64,000 nt of DNA from Winogradskyella forsetii (lineage in GTDB: Bacteria > Bacteroidota > Bacteroidia > Flavobacteriales > Flavobacteriaceae). The position numbers and the translations under genes are program-made. Positions 47,980 through 57,151 of this stretch are shown in pieces; the first letter of the stretch is position 1, and each line of letters opens with the position of its first letter. The notes under the pieces were generated by a model. That model was not told the origin of the DNA and made no database searches. It was given only the letters and a program-made list of their open reading frames with translations. Location of the stretch: positions 806,001 to 870,000 of the forward strand of contig NZ_CP053348.1 of assembly GCF_013394595.1 (NCBI RefSeq). Direction: 5' to 3'.

Positions 47980-49737
47980 TTAATTGATCCGGTACAAAGG
48001 GTACTGCAAATGAGCCGTCTCATAATGTTTACTCTGCTTATGCAACCAATCTAATTGTGCATACCAATTGTTGGCAAAATCTTCATCATAGCTGATTTTT
48101 ACATTGTATTCTATTTGAAGTTTAGGATTGTCTTTCAAAAGTTGCTCTGCTTTGTCTTCCCAAACATAAGGTGAAAAGCCTTCTTTTTGTTGTAAAATGG
48201 TATCAAAGAAATTCCAGTTAAAAAATGAGTCTGGAGCTTTTGGTTCTAAAGTTTCCAATAAATAACGTACGGCTTTTTGGTCCGTGGAAATGAGATAATC
48301 ACCTTTTCTGAAAGTTATATTTTCCTCTGAAGTATTTATGGTTGTATCGTAATGCGGATAATGACCTTCGTAAGGCGATGTTCGGGTTTCGTAAGCGCCT
48401 ATTTTATAGGACTCCACGGTTAATGTGGTATCGTTTGTAAATTCGGTCAATTTCACATTGTTCAACCTTAATAAATCAAGAACGTTATGCCAACCTTGTG
48501 GAATGACATAAGCCTTTGGGATATTGACAGAATCTGTTGCTTTGAAATAATTTTTATAGCTAACGTCTTTTGTAAACGGCTTGGATCTATCATATTTTAG
48601 ACGTTTTGCTCCCGTGAATTCACTCGGTATCATTTCGCCTTCGTAGCCTTTGAATTTTAGATTTGATGACTTTGTGGTATCAACAGACCAAGTTAAGGGA
48701 TAGCGTTTCCCAGCTGACCAAATTCCAGCTTGCTCCTTTCTGAGTTGAGCAATTTTATCGCCGTGTTCTTCGGTAATTTCAATCATGCTTTTCATTAATT
48801 CGTAGGTACCTTTTACACGTTGTTTGTAGGGTTTGAGCATATGTGTTTCTACCATCATTCCCAGAGTGTTGAATAAGGTGGTGTAACCTGTAGAATATCT
48901 TGGTGTATCTAAAAACTGGGTAAATCCTCTATCTGGTGTGCGATTAAACACATTAACATAAGGTGTAATGTCCCAAGACTTAGCTTCTAGTTTTTGCTCT
49001 AGTGATGGCATCATTTTAGATTGCATAAAATGACCAAGCGCACCACCTAATTTATTATGCTGCGTAAACAAATGTGTTAGGGTATATTGATAATCTGCTC
49101 CATTGCTCACGTGGTTGTCGATAAAAACATCTGGTTGCACTAAATGAAATATTTTTGCAAAAGTTCTCGCATTTTTGGTGTCCGATTTTATAAAATCCCG
49201 ATTCAAATCGTAGTTTCTAGCATTCCCTCTAAAGCCGTATTCTTTTGGGCCATTTTGATTGGTTCGTGTTGTGGAATTACGGTTTAAGCTTCCGCCAACA
49301 TTATAAATAGGAATAGTCACCAAAACCGTGTTTTTTGGAGCTTCAATATTTCCTTTAACGATATCTCTAAAAAGCAGCATCGTCGCATCAATACCATCAG
49401 ATTCGCCAGGATGAATACCATTATTTATGAATAGAATTCTGTTGTTTTGTCTCAAATTCTCAAAATCAGCACCAGAACCCTTCATGTTCAAGGTCACTAT
49501 ATGAAGTGGTTTTCCGGAATCGGTTTCGCCAATGGCTTGGATTGAAATTTCAGAATAAGTATCTGCTAAACCATGATAGAAATCGATGGTTTCTTGGTAA
49601 GTAGCCGTTTCTAAACCTTCACTTTTTTCAAAAGTCGTGGTAAAATCTAGAGCAACTTTTTCGGGTTCGGAATCCGATTTTTCTGTTTTATCATTACAAG
49701 AATAAATAAGAACAAATAGAATGAGGAGTTTTTTCAT
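47980..49737 (-). CDS. M14-family zinc carboxypeptidase lipoprotein
   Basis: 585 residues. The start is a lipoprotein signal peptide (LLILFVLIYSCNDK; Cys16 as lipid site), so anchored in the outer or inner membrane. The M14 domain has the zinc motif INNGIHPGESDG (His and Glu, near residue 107), the third ligand in VFIDNHVSN near 200, and the general base Glu in MMVETHMLK near 285. NRDFIKSDTKNARTF is also typical. Cleaves C-terminal residues of peptides, substrate unknown. Convergent with nothing; a 396-base gap separates it from ctlX. Confidence 0.88.
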   Translation of the reverse strand: MKKLLILFVLIYSCNDKTEKSDSEPEKVALDFTTTFEKSEGLETATYQETIDFYHGLADTYSEISIQAIGETDSGKPLHIVTLNMKGSGADFENLRQNNRILFINNGIHPGESDGIDATMLLFRDIVKGNIEAPKNTVLVTIPIYNVGGSLNRNSTTRTNQNGPKEYGFRGNARNYDLNRDFIKSDTKNARTFAKIFHLVQPDVFIDNHVSNGADYQYTLTHLFTQHNKLGGALGHFMQSKMMPSLEQKLEAKSWDITPYVNVFNRTPDRGFTQFLDTPRYSTGYTTLFNTLGMMVETHMLKPYKQRVKGTYELMKSMIEITEEHGDKIAQLRKEQAGIWSAGKRYPLTWSVDTTKSSNLKFKGYEGEMIPSEFTGAKRLKYDRSKPFTKDVSYKNYFKATDSVNIPKAYVIPQGWHNVLDLLRLNNVKLTEFTNDTTLTVESYKIGAYETRTSPYEGHYPHYDTTINTSEENITFRKGDYLISTDQKAVRYLLETLEPKAPDSFFNWNFFDTILQQKEGFSPYVWEDKAEQLLKDNPKLQIEYNVKISYDEDFANNWYAQLDWLHKQSKHYETAHLQYPLYRIN

Positions 49738-50133
49738 GTCAGAAAATTTGCTCTAAATTTACTTATATTTATTGACATGAAAATGGTTGAAAAGTGCCAT
49801 GCATTTGTTCGTCATAATCTCGAAGCATCATTTTCCTTTCTGATTAATAAAAAATTATTCTTCACTTACATATTTCAAGTTCAAAAGTTGATTGCTAGTT
49901 TTTAAGAAATATAAGGTATAGTAGTTATTGTAGAGGTTTTTTGATGTTAAATTATCTACTAATTTCTCAATTCCCATAAATAAAGTTAAGGATTGGAATA
50001 TCAACATTTTTAGATAAAGAGATGACGCTATAAGTTGGTTAGAAAAACAAGACTAATTTTATAATTGTTTTAATATAACTCATGTGTAAAAATTATAACT
50101 TTGCGCAAATTTTATAACCTATACTAAACTTAA
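49738..50133. other. 396-base gap between divergent genes
   Basis: AT-rich region upstream of both the carboxypeptidase and ctlX. It has a TAACTTTG (-7 type) at 50096-50103, about 30 bases before ctlX, without a good TTG partner. A 42-codon frame at 49777 was seen but not supported. Nothing else recognised. Confidence 0.45.
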
Positions 50134-51066
50134 ATGCAACAAACCACAAATTCCATTTTAATGATTCGTCCTGTTAATTTCAGGATGAATGAACAAACAG
50201 CTGTCAATAATTATTTTCAAGAAGATTTAGATTTAAAAAATGCTGAAATCAATACTAAGGCGCAAGACGAATTTGATGCCTTTGCCGATAAGTTGAAAGC
50301 TGCTGGTATTAATGTTATTATAGAAGACGATGACAAATTGAATGATACTCCAGATTCAATCTTTCCGAATAATTGGGTGAGTTTTCATGAGAATGGCGAT
50401 GTGGCAAAATACCCAATGTTTGCAGAAAATAGAAGACGTGAGCGTCGTGATGAAGTATTTATTCGATTGGAAGACGAAGGTTTTAAAATTGAAAATATTG
50501 TCGATTACACCTCTGCCGAGCTTGAAGGTTTCTTTTTAGAAGGTACAGGAAGTGTGGCCTTGGATCGCATCAACAGAAAAGCATATTGTGCCTTATCGCC
50601 TAGAGCTGATGAGGATTTATTCATTGAGTTCTGTGAAGATTTTGAATTTACGCCAATCATTTTTACTGCCAACCAAACCGTTGACGGGAAACGACTGCCC
50701 ATATACCACACTAATGTAATGATGTGTTTGGCTGAAAATTTTGCCGTGATTTGTTTAGATACCATTGACGACAAAAAAGAGCGTAAAAATGTGGTAAAAC
50801 ACTTAAAGCAAGATGGAAAGGAAATCATTTCTATAACTGAAGCCCAAATGCATCAATTTGCTGGAAACATGTTGCAGCTAAGAGGTAAGAATGAGCAGCG
50901 CTATTTGGTAATGAGTGAAGCTGCACATAAAAGTTTAACACAAAATCAAATCTCAACTATTGAAAAGTACTGTCCTATTCTTTCGAGTTCTTTAGAAACC
51001 ATTGAAACCTGTGGAGGCGGAAGTGCACGTTGTATGATGGCTGAGGTATTTCTGCCTAGGGATTGA
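50134..51066 (+). CDS. ctlX: CtlX-type guanidine/citrulline hydrolase
   Basis: 310 residues, starting QQTTNSILMIRPVNFRMNEQ, typical of CtlX. The superfamily's catalytic residues are present: Asp/Glu in FFLEGTGSVALDR, His in YHTNVMMCLAE and the nucleophile Cys in CGGGSARCMMAEVF. In Francisella CtlX degrades citrulline for ornithine supply; the role here is inferred. A paralogue-like enzyme sits at 33865-34776 behind gltA. Confidence 0.88.
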   Translation: MQQTTNSILMIRPVNFRMNEQTAVNNYFQEDLDLKNAEINTKAQDEFDAFADKLKAAGINVIIEDDDKLNDTPDSIFPNNWVSFHENGDVAKYPMFAENRRRERRDEVFIRLEDEGFKIENIVDYTSAELEGFFLEGTGSVALDRINRKAYCALSPRADEDLFIEFCEDFEFTPIIFTANQTVDGKRLPIYHTNVMMCLAENFAVICLDTIDDKKERKNVVKHLKQDGKEIISITEAQMHQFAGNMLQLRGKNEQRYLVMSEAAHKSLTQNQISTIEKYCPILSSSLETIETCGGGSARCMMAEVFLPRD

Positions 51067-51223
51067 CGATTTACGATTTTTGAATTATGATTGTAGTCGG
51101 GTTCAACTAAATCGTAATCTTAAAGAAAATATTGATTTCGGAGTTTTAATTGTTTGTTGTGAAGAGGTTTGTTGTAAAGTTTACGCTATTTAGACTTTAG
51201 ATTGCTTCAACATCGCTAATTTT

Positions 51224-51251
51224 CGTAATTCGTAATTCGTAATTCGTAATT
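51224..51251. repeat. Four tandem copies of CGTAATT
   Basis: Four perfect 7-base units at 51224-51251, just downstream of the stop of the histidine kinase gene. An upstream TACGATT-type half repeat occurs at 51066-51078. A short tandem array, possibly polymorphic. Confidence 0.8.
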
Positions 51252-51263
51252 TCTACTTTGTAA

Positions 51264-53318
51264 TTAAGCCTTAGCTTCAGCCTTTGGCAGTTCAACAAAG
51301 AATTTACTACCCACATTCTGCGTGCTTTCCACCCAAATTCTACCGTTATTCAATTCCACTAGATCTTTGGCAATGGATAAACCTAGACCAGTTCCTTTTT
51401 CGTTTTTAGTACCTGCGGTCGTGAAGTTTTTGTGCGCGGCAAACAATTTATCAATATTCTCTTTGGGGATACCAACGCCTGTATCTTCTACGCAAATTAG
51501 TGATTTGCCGTTGACATCGTTATTAGAGATGGTAATGACATCGCCAGTTCTACTGAACTTAACAGCATTGGTGATTAAATTCTGAATCACAATTTCAACC
51601 ATACTACGATCTGCAAAAACAAAATCGCGTTGGGATTCATCAATTAGTACAATGCGCTTGTCTTCTACTTTTTGTTCCACCAAAGCGATTTTAGCGTGAA
51701 ACACATCTTGAATATTAAACAACTCAGCTTTTGGTTCTAAGTTCTGCATTTGCGATTTTGACCAGTTCAGTAAATTGAATAACAAGGACGATGCATTATC
51801 GGCATTTTCGCTTAATTCAGGAATCAGTTCGTAAAATTCATCTTTAGAAATACTGTCTTCTTTCAACAAATCCAAAAATGCTTTTATGGACGAAATAGAA
51901 TCTTTTAAATCGTGCGACACAATAGAAAAAAGCTTATCCTTTACTTGATTGATTTCTTCCAAATGATGTGTTTGCTCTACGATAGCATCGGTTCTAGCTT
52001 GCTCTTCTGCAAACTTAGTTTTCTGCTTATCTAAATCTTCCTTGTACGATTTTGTTTGTAAAAGGCTATAAATTAAAAGCCCTAATAATAAGGCAAAAGC
52101 GAAAACAGCAACATATAAAACCCAAGAGTTATTAATCCATGATGAGGTCGTAGCTGGTTCTTGCGCTGTACTATTGATATTGTCTTTGGCATCAGCTTTG
52201 ACTTCATTTAAATCTAAAGGATCAATTTTGGTTGGAAATACAGGTTGATCGATACGAGACAATGAATCTCTTAAGCCATAGAATTTATTTTGCCAGAAAA
52301 ATGCATTCTGAAAATAACCACGTGTAGAATCTAATGCAATATGAAGTTTGTAATTTTCCAGAAGTTGCGATTTATTGTCTATTTTTTGGGCAATCTCGTA
52401 AGCTTCGTTTAATTGTCTTTCGGCTAACTTTACCTTTTTATTTTTGAGGTTTAAGTTTCCTATGGCATTCAAGGCTCTTAAAATACCTTCTTTATTATCT
52501 TGTTTTCGGTTGTATTTTAAACCTTCAACTAAATATTCTGAAGCTTTTTCGTATTCATTAAAACGTAAATATTCGCTACCAAGTTTAGGCAGAATTTCAC
52601 CTCGTAAATCCTGATCGGTATTTGGATTTAAAATATCGAGTGCTTTTTCATAATATTCAATAGCTTTTCTGTGTTCCTTCAACAAAGAATAAAGTTCTGC
52701 AATATTTTTAGTTGATGCTTTTATGCCATCCTTATCCTGTATCTGCTTTCTAACTTCTAAAGCTTTAAAGTTAAATTCAATAGCCTTGTCTATCTGATTG
52801 GTTTTGTAGTACGCTTCAGCCAAATTATTATAGGCAGCACTTAAATCATCTTTAAGATATTTTTTCTCGAAAATAGAAATGGCGGATAATGAGTTCTGCA
52901 AACCGATGGCGTAATTGCCACGTTTAATTTCAATAAGGCCAATACTGTTGCTCACTTTTGCGACTCCAAGTGTATCATTTAATTTTAAGTAATAATCCCT
53001 AGATTTATTGTAATTGTCAATGGCATTGAAATAATCATTTTGTTTGGTGTAGATGAGTGCCCTTAAGTAGCTGCTTTCTGCAAGACCTTTAGTGTAGTTT
53101 AATTCTTTTGAAAGTTTTGAAGTTTGGTTAACATATAGCAAAGCCTTATCATAATCCGCAGTATCATAAAGTTCATTTATGAGTACAAGCGACATATCCA
53201 CTTTTGTAGAGTCAGCGTTTTGATAAGCTAATTGTACCGTAAGTTCATCTATTTTTTCAGACTGAGAAAAGATAGCAAACGATATAAGACAAACAGCTAA
53301 TGTTAGTAACTGCTTCAT
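51264..53318 (-). CDS. TPR-containing membrane sensor histidine kinase
   Basis: 684 residues. Signal peptide (LLTLAVCLISFAIFSQ), then about seven TPR units (such as AAYNNLAEAYYKTNQIDKAI and ALNAIGNLNLKNKKVKLAER) to residue 330, one membrane segment (WVLYVAVFAFALLLGLLIY near 400), a coiled coil, the H-box IVSHDLKDSISSIKAFLDLL and the ATPase with NLITNAVKFSRTGD, DTGVGIPKENI and GTGLGLSIAKDLV. Periplasmic TPRs may bind a protein or ligand. No response regulator is nearby, so an orphan kinase. Confidence 0.93.
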   Translation of the reverse strand: MKQLLTLAVCLISFAIFSQSEKIDELTVQLAYQNADSTKVDMSLVLINELYDTADYDKALLYVNQTSKLSKELNYTKGLAESSYLRALIYTKQNDYFNAIDNYNKSRDYYLKLNDTLGVAKVSNSIGLIEIKRGNYAIGLQNSLSAISIFEKKYLKDDLSAAYNNLAEAYYKTNQIDKAIEFNFKALEVRKQIQDKDGIKASTKNIAELYSLLKEHRKAIEYYEKALDILNPNTDQDLRGEILPKLGSEYLRFNEYEKASEYLVEGLKYNRKQDNKEGILRALNAIGNLNLKNKKVKLAERQLNEAYEIAQKIDNKSQLLENYKLHIALDSTRGYFQNAFFWQNKFYGLRDSLSRIDQPVFPTKIDPLDLNEVKADAKDNINSTAQEPATTSSWINNSWVLYVAVFAFALLLGLLIYSLLQTKSYKEDLDKQKTKFAEEQARTDAIVEQTHHLEEINQVKDKLFSIVSHDLKDSISSIKAFLDLLKEDSISKDEFYELIPELSENADNASSLLFNLLNWSKSQMQNLEPKAELFNIQDVFHAKIALVEQKVEDKRIVLIDESQRDFVFADRSMVEIVIQNLITNAVKFSRTGDVITISNNDVNGKSLICVEDTGVGIPKENIDKLFAAHKNFTTAGTKNEKGTGLGLSIAKDLVELNNGRIWVESTQNVGSKFFVELPKAEAKA

Positions 53319-53739
53319 CTTAAAATAGCGTTAAAACGAATTACGCTGTTTTGGTGCGAATAACTTTTATAGAGGGATAAAAAAAGTAAGTTAACACAAA
53401 ACAATAACAACGCGGTTAATGTTTGATTATTAAGCCTCATTAATTGTTTGGGACATTGATTAATAGCCTTCCAAAAGTGCCATTATGTAACCTAATATGC
53501 TAATTATTGGGTTTTAATACCAATAAATTAGATGAAAGGGTAAATATAAAATTATTTAAAATTACCCAATCGATAAAAAACATAAATCTTAGGGGAATTA
53601 CTGTTTTATCGACGAAATGCATTTTTGTTTTAGATTATTGTTAATCAGTAATTTGTGGTAATTTTAACATAGGTATTTTTATATCGGATAATAAATGCCG
53701 TTGTATGAAAATCGACAGATTTGCATCTTAATTTTCTGA
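53319..53739. other. 421-base gap before the fusion-protein gene end
   Basis: AT-rich, between two minus-strand genes. One weak inverted repeat (GGGTAA...TTACCC, about 53537-53566) is present. I see no RNA gene, clear promoter or terminator. Confidence 0.45.
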
Positions 53740-56700
53740 TTAAAAACTGAGTTTTGCAATAATCTCCTCATCATCAGATTTTGTTAATCTTATAATCTGT
53801 TTTTCTATAGACTGATTTTTTGATCCGTAATTTTTAAAGATCGTTACTTTCATGAACGTCGGGTTTTCTATTTTTTGATAACGATCTCCATAATATTTAA
53901 TCTTAACAAAATAGTTGCCTTTTAAAGCTTTAGGCAACGTGAATTCTTCAGGGCCGAAACCTTGGGTCATATCTGGCGACATACAGCCACCAATTTTTGT
54001 TTTTGGATGACTGTAAAAACATTCTTCTAAATTTGGATCGATGATGTGTAAATCGATGTCAGTGTCATTATGATTCCAATCGACGACAACTCTGATGTCA
54101 TAATTTATTTCGTCTATTAGTTTTTTATCTATTTCGCTGAGGTCTAAATCATCTTCATAAAGCGTGATAAGATGTTTTATTTCATTTTCAGCAATTCGTT
54201 TGATGCCTTTAAAAACTCTTCTATTTCCGTTTTCATAAATTTTTCCTGTAATAATAGAATTGAATAACTCCAATGCTTGTTGGCATTTACCAATATTTTG
54301 ATACGCCAAAGCCAAATCCCTGTATGATTGGGAATCTTCTGGGCGCAGTTCTAAAATACGCATGAAGAAGAAAATTGCGATCTCATGCTGATTTTCGTAT
54401 TGTAGCTGGTAAGCATATACTTTTAATAACTCGTAATTATCAAAATCCGTTTCTGCGATGTTGGATAATATTAAGTTTGAATAGGTTTGGTCTTTAAAAG
54501 TACTTGAAAAATGATTTGAAACATCCACATAATAAGCTGGCATTTTTAAATATTCATTTCTTTGGGTTAAGTAAATTTTATAAGCTTCTTCTATAGTTTT
54601 TGCTTTTCGAAGTGCATTTAAGTAATCTGTGTTTACTATTCTGTCTTTTACTTTTAATTTGCCATTATATTTTTCATAATCTACTATAGGATTGGTCGAG
54701 TTATCGATAGTTATTTGCTCATTAGTTTCAGCATTAAAAACAATAGGTAATGTGTAAGTTACACCAATTGGCTCTCCACGTTGTTTTCCCGGAATCATTT
54801 GCGGAATGGATCCTATAATAGACTTTACATGTGTTGTGATTTCATCATGAGGCGAACGAATTCTTATGTTTTCAACATTACCTTTTATATTTATAGAAAA
54901 CATTACCATGACGCGTTGACGTCCAGATAATCCTAATTGATTAGCGACGGTCATGTCAAATTTTGAAATTAAATGACTTCTAATTTTTTCAGAAAGACAA
55001 CTTTTTAGTTCAGTGTTGTTACCAGAACATCCAGGATAAGTTGGAGGCGTGTCAATAACTGCAAATGGGACGCTCATATCATTGGACATTGACTCATTTA
55101 TTTCCATTTCTTCTGACATATAATCAATGCCATTATCAACAATAATTTCCTCAACCTCCACATTGTCTCTTACCATAACTTCCACACCTCCAAATCGTCT
55201 CGTCATTGCAGCATTTGTACTTAAAGGTCTTGACTGAATTGGTGCTTCCATTTCCAAATCGCTTTCCTCATCACTAATGGTTATATTCGTTAAGCCAAGC
55301 AAACCACTACTTTTATCATCATCCTCATTATTCATTTTCAATTGTGCCAAAACCTTATTGTATGCTTCCAATAATTCTTCGGGTGGTGTGATTTTGTAAC
55401 GTATATAATCCATTACATTATCTAAAACTATGAGCGACGTATAATCTGTCACTAAATTATAATCTAAACCCAATTTTTTAATTTGGTCTTTGTTTTCTTT
55501 CGATTTTAGTTCTAATTCGTTTAATTTTTTTTGAGCCCAAATGCGTTTTACTTTTTCGTTTGTAACATTGGTTTTTGTAAGGTCAATAGTTACAGTTTTG
55601 GTAATCTCATCGCCATAACCAAAATCTAGTTTTATTTTTTCGTCTGTAAAGTTTTTACCTGTTATTGAAAAGTCAGACTTTACAGAAATCCCAGGTGTTG
55701 GATAAATTTCAATATTTTTTGAATATGAAGTAAATCCTAAAAATTTGAAAGGTTCATTTTTTGTTAATTCCAAAGCTTCAGAATTCGACGTTGTATTTAA
55801 ATCGATATAAGCGCCATTAGATAATTCACTAATGTTATTTAATAGATTATGATTTGTCTTTACAATACTATTCACAATAAAAACAGGTGTTCTCTCAGTA
55901 AAATTGAGTTCGCTTAATGTGGCAATGCCATCAGAAAACAATAAAATGGCATCAGCATGTTTGTTGACGCTTAATAACGCATCATAGTTAGTGCCTCCAT
56001 CGTAAACGACATGTTTTAAAGTATTAACTAAGTCGTCCGAAATTCCGTTCTTGATATCGAATTGCTTCTCGGATTTGATGGTATTACTAAACGTAATAAC
56101 ATTCACCGTTACATCATCTAAATAGTCTAAATAACTTTTAATAAACGCTTCTTCTTTATCAAAATCCCTTTCTGTCATGGATAAAGAAATATCCCAATAA
56201 AGATTTATGGTTTTTGGTTTTTGACGTAACCTTGGTTTCGGATCTAAGGTTTTATAGGTGTAAAAAAAGCGATCGGAAGTAATTGTTTTCTGAGCGTTAT
56301 TTGGAACAGGGATTTTAATCAACAAACTTTTATTGGGCGCATAATTGGTTTTGCTAACCGATGTTTTATAGTTCTTTTCCCAATTAGAAAACTCCAAACC
56401 ATTTATTTGGCCTTCGGTTATAATGGGCTTTTCTTTTTGGTCCAATACTTGAATTTCCAGTTGGAACGTTTTCAATTTATTTTTAAAATTCAGAGGAAGA
56501 TTATAAAACTGGGAACCATCATTGTAAACCAATTCTTGCTCGTAAGCCAAAACCACTCTTTTGTAGCCGTTGGCTGGGATAGGGTAAATTCGGGCTTTGT
56601 AATTGTTACCTGTACCTTTTTCTAATAAAGCTGGGTCAACACCTTCTCGTACCACTTGTTCAAAAGCAATTCTACCCAATTCCTTATCCACAATGACGGC

Positions 56701-56973
56701 TTCTCTGAGTTTTCCGTTAACGTCTAGCGCAAAACGCGACACATTATGCCCTTTGCCTAATGGAAATGATAGTTCGCCTTCAAGGACTTCGTTTGTTGGA
56801 TTGTAATACAACATATCATAAGTCGTAGTGGCTATGTTGCCAATAATATCGACCTTAATATCCAAAGAAGATAAACCTACGTTTTGATCTTTTACATTTA
56901 ATGTCGGAATGTCTTGGGAATGTCCAATAGCCATCATAAATAGCATTAGAATTGAGAGCGATACATTTTTCAT
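53740..56973 (-). CDS. VIT/vWA/TonB-CTD/TPR/DUF2135 fusion protein
   Basis: 1077 residues from ATG 56973 (MKNVSLSILMLFMMAIG, signal peptide to HSQ). Order: VIT domain (about 25-150, with LSFPLGKGHNVSRFALDVNG and IPANGYKRVVLAYEQELV); vWA domain (about 255-420, MIDAS-like WDISLSM, DGGTNYDALL, LLFSDGIATLSE); a linker with FGGVEVMVRDN; a TonB-like C-terminal domain (about 640-745, PPTYPGCSGNNTELKSCL and IPGKQRGEPIGVTYTLPIVF); TPR region (about 843-905, ILELRPEDSQSYRDLALAYQ); and a DUF2135-like C-terminus (VVVDWNHNDTDIDLHIIDP). Secreted or periplasmic. Function unknown; the TonB domain is internal, not terminal. Confidence 0.85.
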   Translation of the reverse strand: MKNVSLSILMLFMMAIGHSQDIPTLNVKDQNVGLSSLDIKVDIIGNIATTTYDMLYYNPTNEVLEGELSFPLGKGHNVSRFALDVNGKLREAVIVDKELGRIAFEQVVREGVDPALLEKGTGNNYKARIYPIPANGYKRVVLAYEQELVYNDGSQFYNLPLNFKNKLKTFQLEIQVLDQKEKPIITEGQINGLEFSNWEKNYKTSVSKTNYAPNKSLLIKIPVPNNAQKTITSDRFFYTYKTLDPKPRLRQKPKTINLYWDISLSMTERDFDKEEAFIKSYLDYLDDVTVNVITFSNTIKSEKQFDIKNGISDDLVNTLKHVVYDGGTNYDALLSVNKHADAILLFSDGIATLSELNFTERTPVFIVNSIVKTNHNLLNNISELSNGAYIDLNTTSNSEALELTKNEPFKFLGFTSYSKNIEIYPTPGISVKSDFSITGKNFTDEKIKLDFGYGDEITKTVTIDLTKTNVTNEKVKRIWAQKKLNELELKSKENKDQIKKLGLDYNLVTDYTSLIVLDNVMDYIRYKITPPEELLEAYNKVLAQLKMNNEDDDKSSGLLGLTNITISDEESDLEMEAPIQSRPLSTNAAMTRRFGGVEVMVRDNVEVEEIIVDNGIDYMSEEMEINESMSNDMSVPFAVIDTPPTYPGCSGNNTELKSCLSEKIRSHLISKFDMTVANQLGLSGRQRVMVMFSINIKGNVENIRIRSPHDEITTHVKSIIGSIPQMIPGKQRGEPIGVTYTLPIVFNAETNEQITIDNSTNPIVDYEKYNGKLKVKDRIVNTDYLNALRKAKTIEEAYKIYLTQRNEYLKMPAYYVDVSNHFSSTFKDQTYSNLILSNIAETDFDNYELLKVYAYQLQYENQHEIAIFFFMRILELRPEDSQSYRDLALAYQNIGKCQQALELFNSIITGKIYENGNRRVFKGIKRIAENEIKHLITLYEDDLDLSEIDKKLIDEINYDIRVVVDWNHNDTDIDLHIIDPNLEECFYSHPKTKIGGCMSPDMTQGFGPEEFTLPKALKGNYFVKIKYYGDRYQKIENPTFMKVTIFKNYGSKNQSIEKQIIRLTKSDDEEIIAKLSF

Positions 56974-57090
56974 GGCCAAAGATTTATAAATTAAAGAAAG
57001 GAATTATTATCTACACCCAACAAGATTTATGCCGTTGTTAACATAACTTTAGAAAAGGCGGAATTATAAGTTAAAATAATATGAAACTGC

Positions 57091-57098
57091 TATCTTTG
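57091..57098 (+). promoter_or_regulatory. Candidate argS -7 element and leader hairpin
   Basis: TATCTTTG, an exact -7 match 54 bases before argS. The leader then forms CTGTCT (57117-57122), loop ACCAAC, AGACAG (57129-57134). No good TTG at the -33 position. Confidence 0.45.
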
Positions 57099-57151
57099 CC
57101 AACGTTTTAAAATACGCTGTCTACCAACAGACAGGCACAACAAAGCATACT

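Noticed and set aside
49777..49905. 42-codon plus-strand frame in the gap before ctlX
   Set aside because: No recognisable domain, weak start context and no conservation evidence; considered non-coding.
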